A stretch of 64,000 nucleotides of DNA from Burkholderiales bacterium RIFOXYD12_FULL_59_19 (GCA_001771065.1 MESQ01000055.1:1-64000); one strand, 5' to 3'; positions 42,067-50,159 are shown, counted from the first letter of the stretch. Program-made: numbers and translations. The notes: a model not told the origin generated them from the sequence alone.

Positions 42067-42777
42067 TTACGCAGGTCCGGCGGAACGATGGGTTGGCCGC
42101 AGGGTAGGGCAACCCCACCACAATATGCCGCAAAGAGCAACCGATAAGACCACGAGCCCCACTGAGTATGGAAACGGCGGTGAGAGTACAGGTGTTGCGG
42201 ACCATAGGGCGTCATAAAGCGTATGCAAGCACACCACGAGCCATAGATTTTGAGTGCGGGCAAATACAACGCCCAATAACACACTCGCAATAACGACCTG
42301 CCCGTAGGCAAACCAGCTAAGCGGAATGGCGCCAATGTGGAACGCGGTAAACGCGAGAGTGGTCAGAATAATCGCTGCAGGACTGCCAAATCGTTTGGCC
42401 AGAAGATTCTGAATAAGAGCTCTAAATGCGATTTCCTCCCTAAGTGCAACCGCGATGCTGGTGAGTGCATAGACCACCCTCGTTGCAGGCGTCATGTAGC
42501 TCAGGTCCCCTACCAAGAGCGGCACGCTCAAAAACAGAAGCAGCGGAAAAAGCAAAGAGGGGTGAAGCAAGGTGCTGCTCTCAATAGGCTGTGACCGAAT
42601 GAAGTCGCGCAACAACCACCAATAAATCAAGACCACTGCGAGCCGCAGCGGAGTCCGAATGAGTTCTGCGTCAAGTGAATAGGTCCAGTAGCGCGCCAAG
42701 ACCGCATGGGTAACGACAGCGAATATGAATTCGACAACGAGTATTGTTAGCCAAGCTGATTTGTCGGTATGGATCAT
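42067..42777 (-). CDS. CPBP family intramembrane metalloprotease (Abi/CAAX-like)
   Basis: A 236-residue membrane protein with about seven hydrophobic helices. The active-site motifs are REEIAFRALIQNLL (E-E-x3-R), FHIGAIPL and LHTLYDAL, as in CPBP proteases related to Rce1. Bacterial members take part in bacteriocin self-immunity, prenyl protein processing or abortive infection; which applies is not clear. The ATG at 42777 is chosen over a TTG five codons earlier. Two of the AATCGTTTGA repeats flank the gene. Confidence 0.82.
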   Translation of the reverse strand: MIHTDKSAWLTILVVEFIFAVVTHAVLARYWTYSLDAELIRTPLRLAVVLIYWWLLRDFIRSQPIESSTLLHPSLLFPLLLFLSVPLLVGDLSYMTPATRVVYALTSIAVALREEIAFRALIQNLLAKRFGSPAAIILTTLAFTAFHIGAIPLSWFAYGQVVIASVLLGVVFARTQNLWLVVCLHTLYDALWSATPVLSPPFPYSVGLVVLSVALCGILWWGCPTLRPTHRSAGPA

Positions 42778-42785
42778 TTCTATGT

Positions 42786-42803
42786 GGCCCAATCGTTTGA
42801 GGC
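42786..42803. repeat. AATCGTTTGA direct repeat, copy 2
   Basis: GGCCCAATCGTTTGAGGC, between the GFA stop and the CPBP start. It matches the copy at 43666-43682 over CCAATCG(G)TTTGAGG with two one-base gaps. On the minus strand it reads GCCTCAAACGATTGGGCC. Confidence 0.5.
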
Positions 42804-42810
42804 TTCATAT

Positions 42811-43200
42811 TTAAAACCACAAGTCTCGGACGCATTTTCCATCTTGAGGTAAATCTTCCCACTTCTCAAGGCCATCGAAGTGATCGATGGGTAGGTGCGC
42901 GATAGGTCCTGGCTCGGTGAGTCGAAGGTTGACGCCCACCCTGAGGCGACCTTCATCATTTGGCTCTTGCGAGCGCCAATAAGCGACCACGCCGCACGCA
43001 GGGCAGAAGTGAAACCCCTGGAATGGTCCGCGAACATAGGCCTTGGTCGCGCCCGAAGTACGGACGACTTCACCTTCGTATCCATATGCCCAAAGTGCAC
43101 CGTGTCGCCGACATGCTGTGCAGTTGCATGCTGTAGCGCCATCTGGCATCCCGTCGAACTGCCATTTAACTGATCCGCAATGGCATGAGCCTTCAAGCAT
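42811..43200 (-). CDS. GFA family protein (glutathione-dependent formaldehyde-activating fold)
   Basis: A 129-residue zinc protein of the GFA/CENP-V fold. Zinc ligands are seen in GSCHCGSVKW, in CNCTACRRHGALW, and in HFCPACGVVAYWRS. Most members of this family have unknown substrates. The start at 43200 is followed by the standard N-terminal motif; longer open sequence upstream is the antisense of the VOC gene. The gene is one of three leftward genes next to the integrase remnant. Confidence 0.88.
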   Translation of the reverse strand: MLEGSCHCGSVKWQFDGMPDGATACNCTACRRHGALWAYGYEGEVVRTSGATKAYVRGPFQGFHFCPACGVVAYWRSQEPNDEGRLRVGVNLRLTEPGPIAHLPIDHFDGLEKWEDLPQDGKCVRDLWF

Positions 43201-43229
43201 TTCGGTGTCCTTCCAGAAGTGGCAAAGCG

Positions 43230-43655
43230 CTATTGCAACTGGTTTTGATCGCCCGAGGGGATTGCTGCCGGGTCCATCCACATCGCCCCCCAAATGTGGC
43301 CGTCGGGATCCGCCATGTCTCGGCTGTACATAAAGCCGTGATCCTGAACCGGATTGATGTCGCCTGTTCCGCCGTTTGCGGCCGCTGCCTCGTTCATGGC
43401 GTCGACCAATTCGCGGCTGTCGAAAGACAAGGTAAGCGCTACCTCGCTCGAGGTAGCTGGTGGGATTGGGCGGCTCGTGAATGTGCGCCACTTTGCATGG
43501 GTGAGCAGCATGACGTTAATTGCCTCACTCCAGACCATGCAGGCAGCCGTATTGTCCGAAAAATGAGGCTTGTTTACAAAACCGATGGACTGATAGAAGG
43601 TCATCGACGCGTCGAGGTCGGTGACAGGCAGGTTGACGAAAATCACCTTGGGCAT
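43230..43655 (-). CDS. VOC family (glyoxalase/bleomycin-resistance-like) protein
   Basis: A 141-residue vicinal-oxygen-chelate protein. It starts KVIFVNLPVTDLDASMTFYQ, has the middle strand SEVALTLSFDSRELVDAMNEA, and ends with the metal motif DHGFMYSRDMADPDGHIWGA (the last Glu position is Gly/Ala here). It resembles YitW/PhnB-type lactoylglutathione lyase relatives of unknown role. A GGAG Shine-Dalgarno lies within the repeat at 43666. It ends 29 bp before the GFA gene. Confidence 0.87.
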   Translation of the reverse strand: MPKVIFVNLPVTDLDASMTFYQSIGFVNKPHFSDNTAACMVWSEAINVMLLTHAKWRTFTSRPIPPATSSEVALTLSFDSRELVDAMNEAAAANGGTGDINPVQDHGFMYSRDMADPDGHIWGAMWMDPAAIPSGDQNQLQ

Positions 43656-43665
43656 AGTGGTTTCT

Positions 43666-43682
43666 CCAATCGGTTTGAGGGC
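43666..43682. repeat. AATCGTTTGA direct repeat, copy 3
   Basis: CCAATCGGTTTGAGGGC, 10 bp before the VOC start codon. It matches copy 2 with a one-base insertion. Together with copies 1 and 2 it frames the CPBP gene and the GFA-VOC pair. Confidence 0.5.
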
Positions 43683-43784
43683 AACAACTTAGTACGTTGT
43701 CTCCTGTTAGACGAATGGCGCATAGCAATTTCGACATGCACGGAAACTATTTTATCGTTTGGGCGACGAACCGTTTCGGCAACT

Positions 43785-43925
43785 CTGTCGCCTATCCCCC
43801 AGTCAAAACGCCTGCTTGATCAGGTGCGCGAGGTACTTGGATGCAAGCACTATAGCCTCAAAACCGAGCAGGTTTACCTGTACTGGGTTCGCTGTTTTTT
43901 GCGCTGGCATGGGCGCAACGGGCAG
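43785..43925 (+). pseudogene. integron-type tyrosine integrase, N-terminal fragment
   Basis: The translation has KRLLDQVREVLGCKHYS followed by LKTEQVYLYWVRCFLRWHG, the start of the N-terminal DNA-binding domain of integron integrases and related XerC/D-type recombinases. After about residue 47 the similarity stops (HPSNPGASS). The catalytic R-H-R-Y domain is absent and the open frame ends at 44006. There is no complete integrase in the window. It lies divergent from the VOC-GFA-CPBP genes, as intI does to its cassettes. The rest of the 43656-44068 gap holds a GTTAGAC at 43708-43714 and the hairpin at 44041. Confidence 0.7.
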
Positions 43926-44040
43926 ACTCAACACCCCAGCAACCCGGGGGCTTCGTCGTTTCATCGCTCGCCGCGTCAGGGTCTTCATTGTGGCGGTGCT
44001 GGGTAATGCCTTGGTAACCGGCGTCCGCGCCAGGGTTTAG

Positions 44041-44071
44041 CATCGTGGCCTCACAATTCAAGGCCACGATG
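44041..44071 (+). promoter_or_regulatory. 11-bp inverted repeat over the cupin start codon
   Basis: CATCGTGGCCT and AGGCCACGATG pair perfectly across a 9-nt loop. The 3' arm contains the ATG at 44069. It could be a leftover terminator of the upstream region or a hairpin that hides the start site. There is no T-run. Confidence 0.45.
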
Positions 44072-44443
44072 ATGCCCACCGCCCCCCAAACTGTTGTCCG
44101 TATCGAGCGCACGCAACGCCCCTGGGGCTGGTTTGAAACGGTGTCTGAGGCGCACCAACACAAGATCAAGCGTATTGGCGTGTTGCCGGGTCAGCGCATC
44201 AGCCTGCAAAAACACAGCCAGCGCGCAGAACACTGGCTGGTGGTGCGGGGCACGGCGCGTGTCACCCTGGGTGCGGACACGTTCGAGCTCGCGGTGGGTC
44301 AGCATTGCGACATTGCGCTGGGCCAGGTGCACCGGCTCAGCAACGCCACTTTGGAGCCGGTGGAAATTATTGAAGTACAGTTTGGCGCTTACTTGGGCGA
44401 AGACGACATCGTGCGGCTGGGTGACGACTATGGCCGCATGTGA
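44069..44443 (+). CDS. phosphomannose isomerase type II C-terminal-like cupin
   Basis: A protein of about 124 residues that equals the isomerase (cupin) part of type II phosphomannose isomerase/GDP-mannose pyrophosphorylase, without the nucleotidyltransferase. Family blocks are RPWGWFETV, KIKRIGVLPGQRISLQKHSQ and ALGQVHRLSNATLEPVEIIE. It may interconvert mannose-6-P and fructose-6-P or bind a sugar phosphate. A GTG at 44045 and ATGs at 44069 and 44072 are possible starts. It precedes a ROK kinase and a sugar ABC transporter on the same strand. Confidence 0.8.
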   Translation: MMPTAPQTVVRIERTQRPWGWFETVSEAHQHKIKRIGVLPGQRISLQKHSQRAEHWLVVRGTARVTLGADTFELAVGQHCDIALGQVHRLSNATLEPVEIIEVQFGAYLGEDDIVRLGDDYGRM

Positions 44444-44472
44444 TACCAACCACCCCAATTTCCACAGAAAAA

Positions 44473-45468
44473 ATGATGAATTCAAATGTATTGATCAACG
44501 GTTTCAAGCTGGCCAACGGTGCGTCCCCTGTCGCCTGTGTGGACATTGGCGGTACCAAGGTGGCGGTCAACATCGTTGACGACCAGGGTGTTCGCGGCAA
44601 GGTGTCCGAGCCCACCGCCACCACGGGCGCCAACGATGCGCTGGGCCAGCAGATCATTCGCTTGATTGCTCAGAGCTGTGATGCCGCTGACGTGCCGGTG
44701 CAGCGTATCGCACGGGTTGGTGTGGCGTCCTGCGGGCCTTTTGTGCTGAACGCTGGCTTGGTGGAGCTGGCGGCGCCCAACATTTGCGGCGGCCAGGCCG
44801 GCCCGGCACGCGGCCTGCCCAATGACTGGAAAACCGCTTTGCTGGAAGCGCCGCTGCGTGCCGCATTCGCCCATGTGCGGGTCGAAAACGATGGCATTGG
44901 TGCGCTGGAAGCCGAGCGCCGCTGGGGCGCCCTGCAGGTAGATGGCCTACCTATGGCGAACTGCGCTTATGTGACCTGGAGCACCGGCATTGGCACCGGC
45001 CTGTGTGTGGATGGCCATGTGTTGCGCGGCAAAAATGGCAATGCCGGCCACGCCGGCCACCTGTTTGTGAGCACCAATCACGACGCGCTGTGTGGTTGCG
45101 GCAACGTGGGTGATGTCGAGGGTTTGGTGGCGGGTAACGCCATTGCCCGGCGTTTTGCGTCGGCGGGCTATGCTGATGCCGCGCTGCTGTTCAAGGCGGC
45201 TTATGCGGGCGATGCCAAGGCCATCGGTTTGATTGACGACTTGTGTCTGGTGATGGGGCGCATGCTCTACAACCTGATCGCCACGCTTGACCTGCAGCGC
45301 ATCAGCATTGGCGGCAGTGTCTATTGGCACCACCGCGACTACCTGTTACCACGCCTGCGCGCCGCAGTACAAGGCAAGTTGCCCGCCCTGACCGATGGCT
45401 GCGAACTGGTCAGCGCGGGCCTGGGCGAGCGCGTGGGTGACTTTGGCGCGTTGGCACTGGTGGTGTAA
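44473..45468 (+). CDS. ROK family sugar kinase (glucokinase/N-acetylhexosamine-kinase-like)
   Basis: About 331 residues. The phosphate motif is ACVDIGGTKVAVNI, the sugar-binding Asp is in VENDGIGALEAE, and STGIGTGLCVDG is the second phosphate loop. The zinc motif is degenerate: GHAGHLFVSTNHDALCGCG is followed by NVGDVEG, so the third Cys of C-x-C-G-x2-G-C-x-E is Asp. It likely phosphorylates the sugar brought in by the transporter downstream. The start is either ATG 44473 or a GTG at 44440 that would overlap the cupin gene. Confidence 0.85.
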   Translation: MMNSNVLINGFKLANGASPVACVDIGGTKVAVNIVDDQGVRGKVSEPTATTGANDALGQQIIRLIAQSCDAADVPVQRIARVGVASCGPFVLNAGLVELAAPNICGGQAGPARGLPNDWKTALLEAPLRAAFAHVRVENDGIGALEAERRWGALQVDGLPMANCAYVTWSTGIGTGLCVDGHVLRGKNGNAGHAGHLFVSTNHDALCGCGNVGDVEGLVAGNAIARRFASAGYADAALLFKAAYAGDAKAIGLIDDLCLVMGRMLYNLIATLDLQRISIGGSVYWHHRDYLLPRLRAAVQGKLPALTDGCELVSAGLGERVGDFGALALVV

Positions 45469-45526
45469 ACCAGCCTGTTTGATCAGCGGTAACCGACCTA
45501 GGGAAAATACCCCCTTGCGGATTGTT

Positions 45527-45550
45527 GAAAATTAATTAACAATTAATTAA
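45527..45550. promoter_or_regulatory. AT-rich palindromic stretch before the sugar transporter
   Basis: AATTAATTAACAATTAATTAATT contains two TTAATTAA palindromes in a GC-rich setting, about 85 bp upstream of the binding-protein gene. It could be a promoter or operator region. The 164-bp gap shows nothing else clear besides the Shine-Dalgarno AGGAGA. Confidence 0.3.
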
Positions 45551-45632
45551 TTCGTGCAACGCGGTGTCTGCCCGAATCAACCCGCGCCTGATGGCCAGAA
45601 TTGGCACAACAGGCTGACTAACAGGAGATGAC

Positions 45633-46883
45633 ATGATCAAACTTTCCAAATTGGCTACGGCCGTGGCAATGGTGGTGGCTGGCAATGCGGCGATGGCCGG
45701 AGACGTCGAGGTGCTGCACTACTGGACTTCCGGTGGCGAAGCCAAATCCGCGGCCGAACTGAAAAAAATCATGCAGTCCAAGGGCCATGTCTGGAAAGAT
45801 TTTGCCGTCGCTGGCGGCGGTGGTGACAACGCGGCCACCGTGCTGAAAAGCCGCGTGGTGTCGGGCAACCCGCCTGCTGCTGCCCAAATCAAGGGCCCGG
45901 CCATTCAGGAATGGGCCGCTGAAGGCGTGCTGGCCAACCTGGACGCAACCGCCAAAGCCGAAAAATGGGACAGCCTGTTACCCAAGGTGGTGGCCGATGT
46001 CATGAAATACAAAGGCAATTACGTGGCGGCACCGGTCAATGTGCACCGCGTCAACTGGATGTGGGCCAACAGTGCGGTACTGAAAAAAGCGGGTGTCACG
46101 GCCACCCCCAAAACCTGGGACGAGTTTTTTGCTGCCGCTGAAAAGGTTAAAAAAATCGGTGCTATTCCCGTGGCGCACGGCGGCCAGAACTGGCAAGATT
46201 TCACCACCTTTGAGTCGGTGGTGCTGGGTGTGGGCGGTGCCAAGTTTTACAGCGACGCCTTGGTCAAGTTGGACCAAAAGGCCTTGACCAGTGCCACCAT
46301 GACCAAAGCACTGGAGACCTTTCGCAAGATCAAGGGTTACACCGACGCGGCCGCCCCCGGGCGCGACTGGAACCTGGCCACGGCCATGGTGATCCAGGAA
46401 AAGGCCGCCTTCCAGTTCATGGGGGATTGGGCCAAGGGTGAGTTCACTGCCGCAGGCAAAGTGCCGGGCAAAGACTATGTCTGCGCGGCCGCCCCCGGCA
46501 CCGCCAGCGCGTACACCTTCAATGTGGACTCGTTTGCCATGTTCAAGCTGAAAGATGCTGCGGCCCAAAAAGCCCAAGCTGACCTGGCTGCCGCCATCAT
46601 GGGCACCGAGTTCCAGGAGGTATTCAACCTCAACAAGGGTTCGATTCCGGTGCGTCTGAACATGAGCATGGCCAAGTTTGACGACTGCGCAAAATTGTCG
46701 TCAAAAGATTTTGTCGAATCCGCCAAAACGGGTGGTTTGGTGCCCTCTGTGGCCCACGGTATGGCGATCAAGCCAGCGGCCGAAGGCGCCATCAAGGACG
46801 CTGTCAGCCAGTTCTGGAACAACGACAAGATGAGTGTGGCCGACGGTGTGAAGAGCATTGCCAAGGCGGCTGCGACTCAGTAA
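45633..46883 (+). CDS. sugar ABC transporter binding protein, GtsA-like
   Basis: A 416-residue periplasmic binding protein. The signal peptide is residues 1-22 (MIKLSKLATAVAMVVAGNAA, cleavage after AMA). The mature part starts GDVEVLHYWTSGGEAKSAAEL, with APVNVHRVNWMWANSAVLKK, IPVAHGGQNWQDFTTFESVV and FMGDWAKGEF, as in glucose/mannose-binding GtsA proteins. With the ROK kinase it points to glucose or a related hexose. A 426-bp gap with two inverted-repeat elements separates it from the permease gene. Confidence 0.93.
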   Translation: MIKLSKLATAVAMVVAGNAAMAGDVEVLHYWTSGGEAKSAAELKKIMQSKGHVWKDFAVAGGGGDNAATVLKSRVVSGNPPAAAQIKGPAIQEWAAEGVLANLDATAKAEKWDSLLPKVVADVMKYKGNYVAAPVNVHRVNWMWANSAVLKKAGVTATPKTWDEFFAAAEKVKKIGAIPVAHGGQNWQDFTTFESVVLGVGGAKFYSDALVKLDQKALTSATMTKALETFRKIKGYTDAAAPGRDWNLATAMVIQEKAAFQFMGDWAKGEFTAAGKVPGKDYVCAAAPGTASAYTFNVDSFAMFKLKDAAAQKAQADLAAAIMGTEFQEVFNLNKGSIPVRLNMSMAKFDDCAKLSSKDFVESAKTGGLVPSVAHGMAIKPAAEGAIKDAVSQFWNNDKMSVADGVKSIAKAAATQ

Positions 46884-46926
46884 TCAATACGGGGGCATTT
46901 TTTGCGGGCGTTTTTGTCAAGTACCC

Positions 46927-47019
46927 GCATCAGGGCTGGGGTACATACCGCCGCTCATGTCCCCCGCCCTTCGGACTCCTCCTCATACTGAGCTCTGGTA
47001 TGCACCCCAGCCCTGATGC
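46927..47019. repeat. long inverted-repeat element 1 (between binding protein and permease genes)
   Basis: Arms GCATCAGGGCTGGGGTACATACC (46927-46949) and its complement at 46997-47019 pair with one mismatch over 23 bp, around a 47-nt loop. On the minus strand the loop reads GAGGAGGAG, CCGAAGG, then CGGGGGACATGAGCGG. The same core is found in element 2 on the plus strand. Confidence 0.85.
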
Positions 47020-47105
47020 TAGATGCATGGGTTTACTGTCAGGAAAGCCAAAACCCAGTCAACCCTGACTTGGTTTTATAGGCAGGCAAACAACCACCCT
47101 CGCAA

Positions 47106-47213
47106 GATCAGACGGGTCGGGTGTTTCGCGCAGTGAGGTAAAGGAGGAGACCAAAAGCCGAAGGCTTTTGGTCGGGGGACACGAACGGAGCGGAATACCC
47201 GGGCCGTCTGATC
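47106..47213. repeat. long inverted-repeat element 2 (between binding protein and permease genes)
   Basis: GATCAGACGG-GT-CGGGTGTT (47106-47125) pairs with AATACCCG-GG-CCGTCTGATC (47194-47213), including a G-T pair and a 2-nt mismatch. Inside is a perfect hairpin GACCAAAAGCC-GAA-GGCTTTTGGTC (47149-47173) between AAGGAGGA and CGGGGGACACGAACGG. The core matches element 1 (opposite orientation), but the stem sequences differ while staying paired. Confidence 0.85.
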
Positions 47214-47309
47214 CCCCGATAACGCTGCACCCGACTCATGTGATCCCCAGATAGCGCATGCGCACCCACAAAGGGCCGCCCCATTTTGATAACCCAAAGG
47301 CGACATGTA

Positions 47310-48188
47310 ATGAAATCTCTTGAAAATGTGATCCCAAAGCTGGTGATCGCGCCGGGCTTTGTGTTCGGGTTTGCCTTCATCTACGGCTTCATGATCTGGA
47401 ACGGCGTCTTGTCCGTGACCAATTCGCGCATGTTGCCCAATTACGACGAATTCGTCGGCCTGGAGCAATACGTCAAATTGTGGGAGATGGACCGCTGGTA
47501 CGTGGCGCTCAAAAACCTGGGAATTTTCAGCGTGTTGTATGTCGGCGGCTCGATGCTGCTGGGCATGTTACTGGCTATTTTTCTGGACCAGAAAATTCGC
47601 TTCGAAGGCGTGATTCGCACCATCTATTTGTACCCCATGGCGCTGTCGTTTATTGTGACCGGCACCGCCTGGAAATGGATTCTGAACCCCAGCCTGGGCC
47701 TGGAAAAACTGATGCAGGACATGGGCTGGACCAGCTTCAGCTTTGACTGGCTGGTACAAAGTGACACCGCCATTTACTGCGTGGTGATTGCCGGCATCTG
47801 GCAGTCGGCCGGTTTTGCCATGGCGCTGTTTCTGGCCGGCTTGCGCGGCATTGACGACAGCATCATCAAGGCAGCGCAAATTGACGGCGCCAGCCTGCCG
47901 CGCATTTACTGGCGCATCATTTTGCCGGTGCTGCGCCCGGTGGTGTTTTCCACCATTTTGGTGCTGTCGCACCTGTCGATCAAGGCGTTTGATCTGGTGA
48001 TGGCACTTACCGCCGGCGGCCCGGGTTATGCGTCCGACGTGCCCGCCACCTTCATGTTCACCATGAGCTTTACCCGTGGCCAAATTGGCCTGGGTGCAGC
48101 GAGCGCCACCATGATGCTGGCCATGGTGGCTGCGTTGGTGGTGCCTTACCTTTACAGCGAACTGCGGTCCAAACCGCACGAGCATTAA
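47310..48188 (+). CDS. sugar ABC transporter permease, GtsB-like
   Basis: A 292-residue MalF/UgpA-type permease with about six membrane segments. The EAA loop is AAQIDGASLPRIYWRIILP (about 194-212). The family blocks FGFAFIYGFMIWNGVLSVTN and YLYPMALSFIVTGTAWKWIL are present. The ATG at 47310 is preceded by AAAGGCGAC. It is the first of three tightly spaced genes. Confidence 0.93.
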   Translation: MKSLENVIPKLVIAPGFVFGFAFIYGFMIWNGVLSVTNSRMLPNYDEFVGLEQYVKLWEMDRWYVALKNLGIFSVLYVGGSMLLGMLLAIFLDQKIRFEGVIRTIYLYPMALSFIVTGTAWKWILNPSLGLEKLMQDMGWTSFSFDWLVQSDTAIYCVVIAGIWQSAGFAMALFLAGLRGIDDSIIKAAQIDGASLPRIYWRIILPVLRPVVFSTILVLSHLSIKAFDLVMALTAGGPGYASDVPATFMFTMSFTRGQIGLGAASATMMLAMVAALVVPYLYSELRSKPHEH

Positions 48189-48202
48189 ACCGGGGCCCGA
48201 CC

Positions 48203-49057
48203 ATGAATGCTAAAAATATCTCCCGTGCTGCGACCTATGCCGTGCTGCTGGTGGCAGCTTTCTTTTTCCTGGCGCCGCTCTATGTGATGCTGGCAACAAG
48301 CTTCAAGGATGCCGAGCAGTTACGCGCCGGCAACCTGCTGAGCCTGCCGACATCATTGAATTTTGAGTCCTGGACGTTGGCCTGGTCCACGGCCTGCACC
48401 GGCGTCGATTGCCGCGGCCTGCAGCCTTACTTCTGGAATTCGGTGAGTATGGCCGTGCCTGCAGTACTGATCTCGACCATCTGGGGAGCCCTGAACGGCT
48501 ATGTGCTGTCCATGTGGAAGTTCAAGGGCTCAGACTTGTTGTTTGGTTTCATTTTGTTTGGTGTCTTCATGCCGTTCCAGGTGGTGTTGTTGCCCATGAG
48601 CCAGGTGCTGGGGTTCATGGGCCTGAGCAGCTCCATTACCGGCCTGGTGCTGGTGCACTGTCTGGCCGGCATGGCTAGCACCACACTGTTTTTCAGAAAC
48701 TACTACACCGCCATTCCGCGTGAACTGGTCAACGCTGCGCGCATGGACGGCGCCGGTTTCTGGCGCATCTTCTACCGCATCGTGATCCCCATGAGTACGC
48801 CCATTTTGATGGTCACGCTGATCTGGCAGTTCACCAACATCTGGAACGACTTTTTGTTTGGCGTGGCTTTCAGCGGCGCCGACAGCAAACCCATCACGGT
48901 GGGTTTGAACAACATGGCCAACACCACCAGCAGCGTCAAAAGCTACAACGTCGACATGGCAGCGGCCATCATCGCCGGCCTGCCGACCATGCTGGTCTAC
49001 GTGCTGGCCGGTCAATATTTCGTCAAAGGTCTGACCGCCGGTGCGGTCAAAGGATAA
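48203..49057 (+). CDS. sugar ABC transporter permease, GtsC-like
   Basis: A 284-residue MalG/UgpE-type permease. The EAA loop is NAARMDGAGFWRIFYRIVIP (about 175-194). The segment GVDCRGLQPYFWNSVSMAVP is typical of the glucose/mannose transporter group. It partners the preceding permease; the gap is 14 bp. Confidence 0.93.
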   Translation: MNAKNISRAATYAVLLVAAFFFLAPLYVMLATSFKDAEQLRAGNLLSLPTSLNFESWTLAWSTACTGVDCRGLQPYFWNSVSMAVPAVLISTIWGALNGYVLSMWKFKGSDLLFGFILFGVFMPFQVVLLPMSQVLGFMGLSSSITGLVLVHCLAGMASTTLFFRNYYTAIPRELVNAARMDGAGFWRIFYRIVIPMSTPILMVTLIWQFTNIWNDFLFGVAFSGADSKPITVGLNNMANTTSSVKSYNVDMAAAIIAGLPTMLVYVLAGQYFVKGLTAGAVKG

Positions 49058-49062
49058 ACATC

Positions 49063-50133
49063 ATGGCAGCTTCACTTCATATTGCAGGCATTCGCAAGGT
49101 TTTTGGCAAGGGCGACAAAGCCGTCGAAATCTTGAAAAAAATCGAAATCGATGTTGCCCCGGGCGAATTTTTGATTTTGGTGGGCCCCTCGGGTTGCGGC
49201 AAGTCGACCCTGCTCAACATCATTGCCGGCCTGGAAGACCCGACCGAGGGCGAGCTCAAGATCGCCGGCAAAAACGTCATCGGCGTGGCACCGGCCCAGC
49301 GCGACATTGCCATGGTGTTCCAGAGCTATGCGCTCTACCCCACCATGAGCGTGGCCGACAACATTGGCTTTGCGCTGGAAATGCGCAAGGTGCCGCCGGA
49401 TATGCGCAAAAAACGCATCCAGGAAGTGGCCGCCATGCTGCAAATAGAGCACCTGCTGGACCGCCGCCCGGCGCAGCTCTCGGGTGGCCAGCGCCAGCGC
49501 GTGGCCATGGGCCGCGCCCTGGCACGTGACCCGCAACTGTTTTTGTTTGACGAGCCGCTCTCCAATCTGGACGCCAAACTGCGCGTGGAAATGCGCGCCG
49601 AGATCAAGCGCCTGCACCTGGTCAGTGGTATCACCACGGTGTATGTCACGCACGACCAGATCGAGGCCATGACGCTGGGCAGCCGCATTGCGGTGATGAA
49701 AGACGGCATCCTGCAGCAAATTGGCACGCCAGACGAGATCTACCGCCGCCCCGCCAATGCCTATGTGGCCGGCTTCATTGGCTCACCCACCATGAATTTC
49801 ATCTCCGGGCAAGCCAGCGGAACAGGCGAAAACGCTGTGTTTTCTTTTGAAGGTGGCAGCTTGGCGCTGCCCTGCCCGGCCACCGGCATGGTGACACTGG
49901 GGCAGCGCCCCGAGCACATCCATCTGAGCGATGACGCCACCTGGCGCGGCCAGGTCACGCTGGTGGAGCCCACAGGGGCCGACACCTATGTGGTCATCAA
50001 GACCGGCGTCGGCCTGATCACGGTGCGCACGCCACCGAGCACGCAGGTCAAGATCGGCGACACCGTGGGCATGACGGTCAGCGGCAACCACAACAACTGG
50101 TTTGACGCGCAAAGCGGCCTGCGTCTGGCCTGA
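49063..50133 (+). CDS. sugar ABC transporter ATPase, GtsD/UgpC-like
   Basis: A 356-residue MalK/UgpC-type ATPase. Walker A is GPSGCGKST, the signature is LSGGQRQRVAMGRAL, Walker B is FLFDEPLSNLDAK, and the switch His is in TTVYVTHDQIEAM. The C-terminal TOBE/MalK regulatory domain (about 240-356) includes GQRPEHIHLSDDATW. It begins 5 bp after the second permease and completes the transporter. Confidence 0.94.
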   Translation: MAASLHIAGIRKVFGKGDKAVEILKKIEIDVAPGEFLILVGPSGCGKSTLLNIIAGLEDPTEGELKIAGKNVIGVAPAQRDIAMVFQSYALYPTMSVADNIGFALEMRKVPPDMRKKRIQEVAAMLQIEHLLDRRPAQLSGGQRQRVAMGRALARDPQLFLFDEPLSNLDAKLRVEMRAEIKRLHLVSGITTVYVTHDQIEAMTLGSRIAVMKDGILQQIGTPDEIYRRPANAYVAGFIGSPTMNFISGQASGTGENAVFSFEGGSLALPCPATGMVTLGQRPEHIHLSDDATWRGQVTLVEPTGADTYVVIKTGVGLITVRTPPSTQVKIGDTVGMTVSGNHNNWFDAQSGLRLA

Positions 50134-50140
50134 GCCAATT

Positions 50141-50159
50141 ACCCCAGCGCGAGCTGGGT
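50141..50159. terminator. hairpin between convergent genes, possible terminator
   Basis: ACCCCAGC-GCGA-GCTGGGT makes a 7-bp stem with one bulged C in the 33-bp gap between the ATPase gene and the convergent GGDEF/EAL gene. No T-run follows. Confidence 0.4.

Noticed and set aside
42786-43682. Canonical attC sites in the CPBP-GFA-VOC stretch
   Set aside because: The GFA-VOC gap is only 29 bp, there is no full RYYYAAC...GTTRRRY pair with a foldable stem, and the repeated motif has an altered core. Kept only as a possible degenerate integron.
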